Assembly: GCA_943789105.1 (NCBI GenBank)
Contig: CALSSW010000001.1
Span: 248,001-312,000, forward strand
Direction of reading: 5' to 3'
From: an uncultured Ulvibacter sp.
Lineage (GTDB): Bacteria; Bacteroidota; Bacteroidia; Flavobacteriales; Flavobacteriaceae
Length of the DNA: 64,000 nt
The notes beneath the pieces are model-generated. The model was not told where the DNA came from. It made no database searches and worked only from the letters and a program-made list of their open reading frames with translations. This document shows positions 1 through 8,173 of the stretch, piece by piece. How positions within the stretch are numbered: position 1 is the stretch's first letter; the number at the start of each line of letters is the position of its first letter. Both the position numbers and the translations under genes were made by a program.

Positions 1-1428
1 CACATTGGTATTGCAGAAGGCGAAACAGCCAATGTTGATGCCTTATTGGCAATCATTGGTGAAAAAGGGGAGGATATTTCTATACACCTTAGCCCTAGCA
101 CATCAAAAACTGCCCCAGTTGTAGAATCTAAGGAAGATCCCCAACAAATAAAGGAGGTTGTACCTACCGCTGTGGCGGCAGCAATTCCAGAGGGTGTTGA
201 GGTTATTACCATGCCAAGGCTTAGTGATACTATGGAAGAAGGAACTGTGGCATCATGGCTTAAGAAAGAGGGAGACAGTATCCAAGAAGGTGATATTCTC
301 GCTGAAATTGAGACAGATAAAGCAACTATGGAATTTGAGTCTTTCTATACAGGAACACTCTTAAAAATAGGAATTCAAGAAGGTGAAACAGCTCTAGTTG
401 ATGCCTTGTTGGCAATTGTTGGGCCTGCAGGAACAGATGTTTCAGGTATTTCTCAAAGTACAAACACTGCAACAGTTGCAACACCTGAGCCAGCTCCAGT
501 AACACCTCCAGTAAAAGAGAAACCTGTAGCGGCACCTATTACTCAAGTGGTAACAGAGGTTGCACCTACAAATTCCTCATCACAAAGAATATTTGCTTCT
601 CCACTTGCTAAAAAAATGGCAACTGATAAGGGTATTTCTTTGCAGCTTGTAAAGGGGTCTGGAGAAAATGGTCGTATCGTGAAAAGTGATATAGAAAATT
701 ACCAACCATCTGCTTCACCTATGGCGCAATATACTCCAGTTGGAGTTGAAAGTTTTGAAGAAATTAAAAACAGTCAAATGCGCAAAACAATTGCAAAGCG
801 TTTGGGTGAATCAAAATTCTCTGCACCACATTATTATTTAACCATTGAGCTTGACATGGATAACGCCATGGCATCAAGAGCTGCCATAAACAGTGCGCCA
901 GATGTTAAAATTAGTTACAATGATATGATTGTAAAAGCATGTGCTATGGCCCTTAGAAAACATCCACAAGTAAATAGCCAATGGACAGACGGGCTAATGC
1001 GTATTGCAAAGCATATTCATGTTGGTGTAGCCGTTGCTGTAGATGATGGCCTACTTGTACCTGTTTTAAAATTTGCAGATCAAATGAGCTTCTCTCAAAT
1101 TGGTATGCATGTAAAAGAGTTGGCCGCCAAAGCAAGAAACAAAAAAATCACACCACAAGAGATGGATGGCAGTACCTTTACCGTTAGTAACCTTGGGATG
1201 TTTGGTATTAAAGAATTTACCTCTATTATAAATGCGCCAAACTCGGCTATTTTATCTGTGGGGGCAATTATACAAAAACCAGTTGTTAAAAACGGCGCAC
1301 TTGCTGTGGGTAATACCATGACAGTAACCCTAGCCTGTGATCACAGAACCGTTGACGGTGCCACTGGAGCCAAATTTTTACAAACACTGCGTAATTATAT
1401 AGAAAATCCAGTAACTATGTTTGTATAG
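1..1428 (+). CDS. pdhC: Pyruvate dehydrogenase E2, dihydrolipoamide acetyltransferase (5' end outside window)
   Basis: This E2 subunit transfers acetyl groups from lipoyl-lysine to CoA in the cytoplasmic pyruvate dehydrogenase complex. The reading frame is open from base 1, so the true start lies upstream. The first codons are the end of one lipoyl domain. A second complete lipoyl domain follows, with its lipoylated Lys in the motif ETDKATMEF (Lys codon at 319-321). After an Ala/Pro/Thr-rich linker comes the peripheral-subunit-binding domain (about 586-700). The catalytic acyltransferase domain ends with the HRTVDG signature near 1342-1359. Two lipoyl domains are normal for Bacteroidota E2. 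The E1 alpha gene is usually just upstream and would be outside this window. The call is secure; only the N-terminus is missing. Confidence 0.95.
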   Translation, partial: HIGIAEGETANVDALLAIIGEKGEDISIHLSPSTSKTAPVVESKEDPQQIKEVVPTAVAAAIPEGVEVITMPRLSDTMEEGTVASWLKKEGDSIQEGDILAEIETDKATMEFESFYTGTLLKIGIQEGETALVDALLAIVGPAGTDVSGISQSTNTATVATPEPAPVTPPVKEKPVAAPITQVVTEVAPTNSSSQRIFASPLAKKMATDKGISLQLVKGSGENGRIVKSDIENYQPSASPMAQYTPVGVESFEEIKNSQMRKTIAKRLGESKFSAPHYYLTIELDMDNAMASRAAINSAPDVKISYNDMIVKACAMALRKHPQVNSQWTDGLMRIAKHIHVGVAVAVDDGLLVPVLKFADQMSFSQIGMHVKELAAKARNKKITPQEMDGSTFTVSNLGMFGIKEFTSIINAPNSAILSVGAIIQKPVVKNGALAVGNTMTVTLACDHRTVDGATGAKFLQTLRNYIENPVTMFV

Positions 1429-1552
1429 TTTTTCTGAAATTTTCAAATCCTTAAAATCCCTTAGAAATCTTAAATAGATGGCTCAGGGATTTTGTATATT
1501 TAAGTATTATTTTTACAATAGATATGTTTGTCATGACTTTTAAAAAACAATT

Positions 1553-2237
1553 ATGAAAAATATTATTATCACAGGTACTTCTCGCGGTATTGGTTATGAA
1601 ATGGTTGCTATACTTGCTCAAGCTGGACACAGTGTGTTGGCTCTCTCAAGAAATGTAGCGCCAGTCTCTGGGCTAGAGATCACCAACTGTCATTGCTTTT
1701 CTTGTGATATTACTGATCCCGATGCTATTAAAAAAGTACCGCTTTTTTTAAAAGAGAAAGGGTGGAAGCAGGTTGATGTACTTATTAATAATTCAGGATA
1801 TTTAGTAAATAAACCTTTTTCGGAACTATCCCTAGAAGACTTCAAACAAAGCTATGATGTTAATGTATTTGGTGTTTTCTCTCTAACTCAAGCTCGTTTT
1901 ACCCTTTTTTAAAAAATCAAGTCATGTGGTTAATATAAGCAGTATGGGAGGCGTACAGGGAAGCGCTAAGTTTCCTGGACTAGCTGCGTATAGTAGCAGT
2001 AAAGGCGCATTAATTACCCTTACAGAGCTACTGGCAGAAGAGTTTAAGCAAACGGGTCCTTCCTTTAATGTTTTGGCTTTGGGCGCGGTACAAACAGAGA
2101 TGTTAGAAGAGGCATTTCCAGGGTATAAAGCACCTTTAACCGCTAGGCAGATGGCACAGTATATTATTGATTTTTCTTTAACAGGAAACACATTTTATAA
2201 TGGTAAAGTATTAGAAGTTTCTAGTTCAACTCCATAG
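1553..2237 (+). pseudogene. SDR-family short-chain oxidoreductase, interrupted by one +1 frameshift
   Basis: This is a short-chain dehydrogenase/reductase of about 227 residues once the frame is repaired. The first segment (1553-1912) has the Rossmann motif GTSRGIG, a DIT acidic turn and NNSG in place of the usual NNAG. The second segment (from about 1893 in the third frame) has the catalytic Ser in NISSMGG and the YxxxK pair in YSSSKGA. The total span is 3n+1 bases. An extra base near 1890-1893 restores a continuous family-like sequence (TQA then VLPFFKKSSHVVNISS). Loss of one T from the T6 run at 1905-1910 is an alternative repair. The substrate cannot be inferred. Nothing else in the gene is damaged, so a sequencing error is as likely as a true pseudogene. 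Confidence 0.8.
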
Positions 2238-2241
2238 GTGT

Positions 2242-2839
2242 ATGATAGCAGTGTTGTCAAAATACATTCCGGAGGCTGCGGTGCTTACCCGCCTTTGAAC
2301 TTATTAAACAAAACGATGTATATCTTAAAATTGTTAATGAGCGTGTTACACGTCATGGCGATTATAGAAAAACAAAAGATGGGCAACATCAAATTACAGT
2401 CAATGCAAGTTTAAATAAATACCGCTTTTTTATTACTTTAATTCATGAAATAGCGCATTTAGTAGCTTTTAAAAAGTTTGGCAGAAACATTAAACCCCAC
2501 GGAACACGTTGGAAATTTACATTTCAGCAACTCATGTTGCCTTTTATAAACCCTCAAGTGTTTCCATCTCAACTTTTGCCCCTGCTGGCCCTACATTTTA
2601 AAAACCCTAAGGCAAGCAGTGATACAGATGCAATATTATCATTAGCATTAAAGCGGTTTGATCCAGAAAATAATAAAAATTATATCTTTGAGATTCCTGC
2701 TGGAGGGACTTTTAGGCTCTATAACGGTAAGTTATTTAAACGAGGGGCTAAGCGAGTGAAGCGTTATGAGTGTTTAGAGATTTCAACAGGTAAAATCTAT
2801 CTATTTCAGCCCAATGCAGAGGTTGAGTATATAAAATAA
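2242..2839 (+). pseudogene. SprT-like zinc metalloprotease-domain protein, interrupted by one +1 frameshift
   Basis: This is a SprT-like domain protein of about 198 residues after repair. The ATG at 2242 opens a short frame (MIAVLSKYIPEAAVL) that hits a stop. The rest continues in the next frame from about 2288 with PAFELIKQNDVYLKIV. The zinc motif HEIAH lies near 2449-2463, and a third His (KPHGTRW) follows. The conserved C-terminal half (LALKRFDP, FRLYNGKLF, KRVKRYECLE) is intact. The span is 3n+1 bases, consistent with one inserted base near 2286-2290. It starts four bases after the SDR stop, suggesting co-transcription. The role is unknown; family members are putative metal-dependent proteases. 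Both this gene and its upstream neighbour carry the same kind of single-base lesion. Confidence 0.78.
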
Positions 2840-2860
2840 AGGCCAAAATAAAATTTGTCT

Positions 2861-3630
2861 TTACCTAGAGCTTTTGTTTTGTACATCTCTTATTTTTTTA
2901 AATAAGTTGCTAGAATATACAAAGTCTGTAACATCTTTATTTTGAGTTTTAAAGATTTCTTCTTGAACTCCTTTCCATACAAGCATTCCATCTTTAAGAA
3001 AACTAATACGTTCTCCAATCTCCATAACAGAATTCATATCATGGGTAACTACTAGGGTAGTAATGTCATTTTCATGGGTAATTCTTTGGATAAGTTTATC
3101 TATTACTGTAGCTGTTTTTGGGTCTAATCCAGAGTTTGGTTCATCACAAAACAGATACTTAGGATTGTTTACAATAGCTCTTGCAATAGACACCCTTTTT
3201 TGCATTCCTCCAGATATTTCTGCAGGAAATTTATTGTTTACACCGTCAAGATTTACTCTATTTAACACCTCATTTACTCTCGAGATCATTTTTGGCCTAC
3301 TTTGTTCAGAAAACATGCGCAGGGGAAACATAATATTCTCTTCTATAGTCATAGAATCAAAAAGCGCTCCTCCTTGAAACAAGCATTCCTATTTCTTCTC
3401 TCAGGATACGTTGCTGCTCGAAGATTCATTTGATGTGTTGGCTTATTGTGGTATGATATGGTGCCTGCTACAGGTTTTAATAAACCTATAAGACATTTTA
3501 GCATCACAGATTTTCCGCTCCCACTTTGACCAATAATCAGGTTGGTTTTTCCTTGCTCGAAGACGGTAGAAATTCCTTTCAAAATTTCTTCAGAACCAAA
3601 CTGCATTTTTAGATTATCTACGGCTATCAT
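2861..3630 (-). pseudogene. mlaF: MlaF-like ABC transporter ATP-binding protein, interrupted by two +1 frameshifts
   Basis: This is the ATPase of an Mla-type phospholipid or hydrophobic-compound ABC transporter at the inner membrane. The N-terminal part (3630 down to about 3420) has the Walker A motif GQSGSGKS. A short middle part in a second frame reads EQQRILREEIGML, and the third frame continues FQGGALFDSM to the stop. That last part holds the signature SGGMQKR, Walker B YLFCDEP and the switch His in VVTHDM. The span is 3n+2 bases, so two extra bases are needed, one near 3417-3423 and one near 3378-3386. After repair the protein is about 255 residues, normal for MlaF. Its start codon overlaps the mlaE stop by one base, so the two genes form one transporter operon. 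Confidence 0.85.
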
Positions 3631-4367
3631 TAGCTTAAAAGTAATTGAGTGATGATGTAATTTGCAAAAATAATAAGCACACTAGTCCAGACAAAACTCT
3701 TGGTACTTGCCTTACCTACCTCTAGGGCCCCACCTTTCATGTAGTAGCCATGCCAAGCAGGTACTGTAGCTAATATAAAAGCAAAAACATATGTTTTAAC
3801 AAAAGCATATACCAAATGAAATGGTATAAAATCTTCTTGCAATCCCCTTATAAATTCATCCAAAGAGATAAACCCTCCGTATACTCCAGCAATAAGTCCT
3901 CCAAAAATACCTAAAAACATAGCAATAGCTATTAAAAAAGGATAGGTAAGAAGCGCTATTACTTTTGGAAAAACAAGATAGTTTAATGAATTAATACCCA
4001 TAACCTCAAGTGCGTCTATTTGTTCGGTAACGCGCATAGAACCAATGCTAGAGGTGATAAAAGACCCTACTTTACCCGCCATTATTATGGAGATAAATGT
4101 GGGTGCAAATTCTAAGATGATAGATTGTCTAGTAGCAAACGCAACTAATTCTTTTGGTATGATTGGATCTGTTAAATTTAATGCCGTTTGTAGGGTGATA
4201 ACCCCACCTACAAAAAAACCAATGAAACTCACAATACCCAGAGAACTCATGACTAGATCATCAATCTCTTTTAATATTAAGTCTCTTAAAACAGCTCCTT
4301 TTGTAAAGCCACTAAAGGTGCGTTTAAGCATTAAAAAGTAAGATCCAATATCAATAAGGTATTTCAT
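3630..4367 (-). CDS. mlaE: MlaE-like ABC transporter permease
   Basis: This is the integral membrane permease of an Mla-type transporter, 245 residues and intact. Several hydrophobic segments surround the typical MlaE core: VSFIGFFVGGVITLQTA near residues 45-60, then the conserved stretch around VGSFITSSIGSMRVTEQIDALEVMG near residues 120-145 (only its ends are diagnostic), and FGGLIAGVYGG. The stop codon overlaps the mlaF start (TAATG), implying translational coupling. The substrate-binding MlaD (MCE domain) is not encoded beside the pair in this window, so it must lie elsewhere if the system works. Function by family: lipid transport between inner and outer membranes. Confidence 0.92.
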   Translation of the reverse strand: MKYLIDIGSYFLMLKRTFSGFTKGAVLRDLILKEIDDLVMSSLGIVSFIGFFVGGVITLQTALNLTDPIIPKELVAFATRQSIILEFAPTFISIIMAGKVGSFITSSIGSMRVTEQIDALEVMGINSLNYLVFPKVIALLTYPFLIAIAMFLGIFGGLIAGVYGGFISLDEFIRGLQEDFIPFHLVYAFVKTYVFAFILATVPAWHGYYMKGGALEVGKASTKSFVWTSVLIIFANYIITQLLLS

Positions 4368-4438
4368 AATATATAGCTATTGCTAAGGTACTAAATTTAT
4401 GATAAGTGTTTTAAATCTGAGGGTATAAAGCCATTTAT

Positions 4439-5524
4439 TCAATTAAAGATGTCCATCATTTTTTTAAATACTGCCGTGTTTTTGTAGAGGCCACCAAAGT
4501 TTTCTTCTCCAGGTCCTTTGGCAAATATAGGCACCATAGTTGCAGAGTGTCCAGTGGTAGAGAAAGTGGGTTTTATTTTGTTGTAATCTCCATTATCTTT
4601 GGAGAGTGTGAAGCCTCCGGTTTCATGATCTGCAGTAACAATAACCAGTGTCTCTCCGTTATTTGTAGCAAAGTCTAAAGCAACGCCAATAGTTTTGTCA
4701 AAGTCTAATAGCTCTGTAATTAAATAATTTGCATCATTATCATGGCCTGCCCAATCTATTTGAGCTCCTTCAACCATTAGAAAAAACCCGTCCTTGTTTT
4801 TAGATAATTTATCCAATGCCATTTTAGTAACATTGGGCAGAAAATCACCTCTTCCTTCCAAGATTTTGTCCATCCCATCTTCAGCCAGAAATATGGCTTG
4901 TTTTTTATCTGTTGTTGTATTTGGCAGGCTATTGGTTTCTACCTCGTATCCATTGTCCTCAAATTCTTTAAAAAGATCCCGAGTATCTTCACGTTTGTTT
5001 TTGTCTAGAAACTCAGTTCCTCCTCCTGCAATAAAATCTATTTTTGAAATAGGTAAAAAAGCGGCAATATCCTGGTAAGAACTTCTAGATGCTGCATGGG
5101 CATAAAAACAAGCAGGTGTGGCGTGCATAATAGATGAGGTGGAAATAATACCAGTGCTAATGTTCATGGGGATTATTTTTTCTATAATAGTAGGAACCGG
5201 TTTTTTTTGCATGTCTACACCAATGGCTCCATTGTAGGTGGCCACTCCACTTGCATAGGCTGTTGCACTAGCGGCAGAGTCACACACTAAGGCATCTGCA
5301 GCAGATGTTTTTATAAGCCCAATGGTGGTAAAGCGGTCAAAATTTGGCACGCTGTCCTTGAAAAAATAGCTAGCAGAAACCTCACTTAAGCCCATACCGT
5401 CTCCTATGAGTAGAATAATGTTTTTTGGCTTTTTGATTTTTTGTTTGTTAATAGGCGACGATAAACGATACCCAACAGCCGAAATTACAAGTATACCAAG
5501 TACAATTTTCACTATATTTTTCAT
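4439..5524 (-). CDS. Alkaline phosphatase family protein
   Basis: This is a PhoA-superfamily phosphomonoesterase of 361 residues. The N-terminus (MKNIVKIVLGILVISAVGY) is a signal peptide or membrane anchor, so the enzyme is periplasmic or membrane-attached. Metal and active-site motifs are present: ILLIGDGMG (first metal ligand), the nucleophile Ser in CDSAASATAYASG, EGAQIDWAGHDND with Asp and His ligands, VTADHETGGF, and the late His in TTGHSATMVP. The family role is phosphate scavenging from organic esters. It has its own start after a 71-base gap from mlaE and reads in the same direction. No clear PHO-type operator can be identified by eye. Start choice: the ATG directly before the hydrophobic segment. 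Confidence 0.93.
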   Translation of the reverse strand: MKNIVKIVLGILVISAVGYRLSSPINKQKIKKPKNIILLIGDGMGLSEVSASYFFKDSVPNFDRFTTIGLIKTSAADALVCDSAASATAYASGVATYNGAIGVDMQKKPVPTIIEKIIPMNISTGIISTSSIMHATPACFYAHAASRSSYQDIAAFLPISKIDFIAGGGTEFLDKNKREDTRDLFKEFEDNGYEVETNSLPNTTTDKKQAIFLAEDGMDKILEGRGDFLPNVTKMALDKLSKNKDGFFLMVEGAQIDWAGHDNDANYLITELLDFDKTIGVALDFATNNGETLVIVTADHETGGFTLSKDNGDYNKIKPTFSTTGHSATMVPIFAKGPGEENFGGLYKNTAVFKKMMDIFN

Positions 5525-5581
5525 TGCAATTTTTTATTTTCAAAAGTACTCATAATTCAACCCCTAAATATTAATACAATG

Positions 5582-6433
5582 TTATAGTATCTTTTTTTTT
5601 ATTGCTTTCCAGCGGAAATTTCTAATAAATTCACCTTCTTGTTGAGTGACTATAAACGCTTGCTTTTGTTTTTTTAGAAATAGAATAGCCTCGCATACAG
5701 TACAAATAAAATAGCGGATCTTTTTTTGTCACTGCGAGTTTTAAAGCTGCAATTCTTGCAAGGGTTTTTGTGTAACGCATTTTATAAAAGGCTTCTCCTT
5801 GCGAATACTTTGCTCCAGATGTGTATGTCATTTCCAGTAGGTTTTAAGTGCTTTACGTGTGCCAAGGGGTCTGTCTTTGTTTTCCAGCCATGAAACGCTG
5901 CTAATAGCACCGTCAACGGTATCCCATCCTATAGATTTTTTAAGCCCCCCAATGGCATCAAAACACTCTTTTTTGTAAAGTTTTATAGGTCCTCGCACCT
6001 TGGTTTTTTCTGAAATATCTTCAAATACCCAAGTATCTCTTTTTTTAATATACAGGTTGCCTGCTGCCATTCCTATTAGTTTGTCTGAGGCAAAGATGGC
6101 TACCATTTTTTCTAAATAGTTTGTGGGTAGTACGATATCTGCATCAAACTTGCCTATAAGCTCCGAGTCTGGATTGCATTTTTCATACCCCTTGTAAAAT
6201 GCTTCAATCACTTTTGCTCCCGGGCTGTGTTTTGATCTTGTTTTTGTATTTACAGTTGTAATCCAAGCAAACGAGTCAACAAACTTCTTAATGATACTTG
6301 GGGTGTTGTCTGTGGAGTTATCATCAACAATAATTACTTGTGTGGGTTTAATAGTTTGTACCACCAAAGCCTTAAGCATATGTTCTAGATGTGCTTGTTC
6401 ATTGTATACAGGTATGATGATTGTTATTTTCAA
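5582..6433 (-). pseudogene. Glycosyltransferase family 2 protein, interrupted by three +1 frameshifts
   Basis: This is a GT-A fold family 2 glycosyltransferase of about 282 residues after repair. The intact N-terminal part (6433 to about 5925) begins with IIIPVYNEQ, then VDDNSTDNT and the metal-binding GKFDADIVLP. After GWDTVD an extra base near 5925 shifts the frame; the family-like sequence continues as LLAAFHGWKTKTDPLAHVK in the next frame. A second extra base near 5828-5834 leads into YTSGAKYSQGEAFYKMRY. A third, in an A7 run near 5652-5658, leads to the Arg/Lys-rich tail FIRNFRWKAIKKKIL, ending at 5582. The span is exactly 3n with three insertions. The start overlaps the methyltransferase stop by four bases (ATGA). 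The sugar donor and acceptor are unknown. Confidence 0.8.
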
Positions 6434-6952
6434 ACACGTTCTGCGTAGATAAGATAGTATCTTGGTATGAAGTATCTTAAGATAGGTCTAAACCCAAATT
6501 TTTTAACAGGGTTTGTGAATTTTTCACTTTTTTTAATCTTCCAGCCAGCTTTTTCTAGCAACCAGTCAAACTGCCAATCTTCAAATTCATGGTAATGTCT
6601 GTCCCAGATGTCCGTCTTGCTTCTGTAAGCTGATGCAAACCATAATCTAAGGGGAACAGAAGCGATTAATTTTTTAGCTTTTATGTCTTTTAATACAGTG
6701 TAAGGAGAGACAAGGTGTTCAAATATTTCAAATGCAGTTGCTACATCATAGTTGTTATCCTGCACTGCTTTGCGTGTCATTGTCTAAATCCTCTCCGGTT
6801 GTATTTGTAATGTTGTATCCTTCTTTTTTTAAAATTTCAGAAAAAGGGTTTACCACACCCAGATCAATAATCTTTTCTTGTTTTGATATGGCTTGCTCTA
6901 AAAAAGCTTTGGTGATTCTATATCTTTTTTTTGGATAGTTTCCTGGGTACAT
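6430..6952 (-). pseudogene. Class I SAM-dependent methyltransferase-like protein, interrupted by one +1 frameshift
   Basis: This is a small methyltransferase-type protein, about 173 residues after repair. The first segment (6952 to about 6770) contains KIIDLGVVNPFSE, a degenerate version of the glycine-rich SAM-binding motif I. The second segment has DVATAFEIFEHLVSP (motif II/III-like, acidic) and a C-terminal part ending in YFIPRYYLIYAERV. An extra base near 6766-6770, between DNDTQ and AVQDNNYD, accounts for the 3n+1 span. It lies two bases after the FabH-like stop and overlaps the glycosyltransferase start by four bases, so the three form an operon. The substrate is unknown. Motif I lacks the usual GxGxG, so catalytic activity is uncertain. 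Confidence 0.72.
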
Positions 6953-6954
6953 GA

Positions 6955-8013
6955 TTATGCTTTGTAGACCATTGCATTAATGTTCATCCCTGCACCAACA
7001 CTAGCAAACATAATAAGGTCTCCTTTATTAATACTGTGTCCTTCCATGTTGTTGTTTACTATTAGATCATAGAGTGTAGGTACCGTTGCCACACTTGAGT
7101 TTCCAAGGGTGTTTATGGTCATTGGCATAATATCTTTTGGTGCCTGCATATCATAAAGCCCATAGAATCTTTTTACAATGGCTTCATCCATCTTTTCATT
7201 AGCTTGATGAATTAATATTTTCTTTAGGTCTTTAATGTCATATCCACTATCCTCCAAACAACTTTTCATTGCCTTTGGAACATTTGTTAGGGCAAAATTA
7301 TAGATTTTTCTGCCATTCATTTTTATGTACTTTCTAGGGTTTTGATCTTCTAGATTATTGCTATTGCCAAAGTAGATGTAATTTGCCTCTTCAATAGCGT
7401 GGGTAGCCGTAGCGTGCGAGATAATACCTTTTGTATGCTCTGTGTGCTCAATGATTGTTGCTCCAGCTCCGTCACTGTATATCATGGAGTCTCTATCATG
7501 TGGGTCTGTAACTCTAGATAATGTTTCTGCACCAATCACCAAACATCTTTTAGCAATACCTGCTTTTATAAAAGCGTTGGCTTGTATCATTGCCTCTAGC
7601 CAACCAGGACAACCAAAAATTAAATCATAAGCAATACACGATGGGTTTTTTATCTGCAAATTACTTTTTACACGAGAGGCTAAGCTGGGTACAGTATCAC
7701 TTTGGTTACTACCATACTTAACATCTCCGTAATTATGGGCTACGATAATATAATCTAATGTTTCTTGATCAATCTTGGCATAATCTATTGCTTTTTGGGC
7801 AGCAAAAGAAGCTATGTCTGAGGTACTGTACTTTTCTTGAGCATACCTTCTTTCAGAGATACCGGTTATGGCTTTAAATTTCTCAATAATGATGTCGTTT
7901 TGGTGTGCAAAACTTGATCCGTCTTCGTTGTAAAAGTCGTGATTTTCGAAATCTTTATTACTGGTAATTTCTTTTGGGATATAGCTTCCTGTCCCTGTAA
8001 TGGTAATGCCCAT
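6955..8013 (-). CDS. 3-oxoacyl-ACP synthase III family protein (FabH-like)
   Basis: This is a thiolase-fold ketosynthase III-like enzyme of 352 residues. The catalytic triad is visible: Cys135 in IFGCPGW, His269 in LIHQANEKMD and Asn305 in NTLGNSSV. The C-terminal GDLIMFASVGAGMN motif is also typical. FabH itself starts fatty acid synthesis by condensing acetyl-CoA with malonyl-ACP. This protein is longer than the usual FabH of about 320-330 residues, and it heads an operon with a methyltransferase-like and a family 2 glycosyltransferase gene instead of fab genes. It is therefore more likely a pathway-specific ketosynthase, for an unidentified lipid or acyl-modified product, than the primary FabH. 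That role is inference. Confidence 0.88.
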   Translation of the reverse strand: MGITITGTGSYIPKEITSNKDFENHDFYNEDGSSFAHQNDIIIEKFKAITGISERRYAQEKYSTSDIASFAAQKAIDYAKIDQETLDYIIVAHNYGDVKYGSNQSDTVPSLASRVKSNLQIKNPSCIAYDLIFGCPGWLEAMIQANAFIKAGIAKRCLVIGAETLSRVTDPHDRDSMIYSDGAGATIIEHTEHTKGIISHATATHAIEEANYIYFGNSNNLEDQNPRKYIKMNGRKIYNFALTNVPKAMKSCLEDSGYDIKDLKKILIHQANEKMDEAIVKRFYGLYDMQAPKDIMPMTINTLGNSSVATVPTLYDLIVNNNMEGHSINKGDLIMFASVGAGMNINAMVYKA

Positions 8014-8119
8014 GGTATAAATTTTTGGCTAATGTAGGAAAAAGAATGCATTATAGATAGCAATTTTTCTCTAAATGTGGCCTGTTAAATGTATCAATAT
8101 TTAAAGTAATTTAGTATTA

Positions 8120-8157
8120 AAAAATCCTCATTTCTAATAAAAAAAATGAGGATTTTT
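8120..8157 (-). terminator. Rho-independent terminator downstream of gcvP
   Basis: A perfect 14-bp inverted repeat (arms 8120-8133 and 8144-8157) has a 10-base loop. On the minus strand a T6 run follows the stem, as expected for a terminator of gcvP, whose stop is at 8174. The plus-strand side also has a short T-run, so it may act both ways. It isolates gcvP from the FabH-like operon. Confidence 0.85.
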
Positions 8158-8173
8158 GATTTAATTCATGTTG

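Noticed and set aside
1885-6775. Programmed ribosomal frameshifting as the explanation of the broken genes
   Set aside because: Eight different sites without a shared slippery motif or downstream structure, in unrelated genes, cannot be one programmed mechanism. Errors or mutations are simpler.
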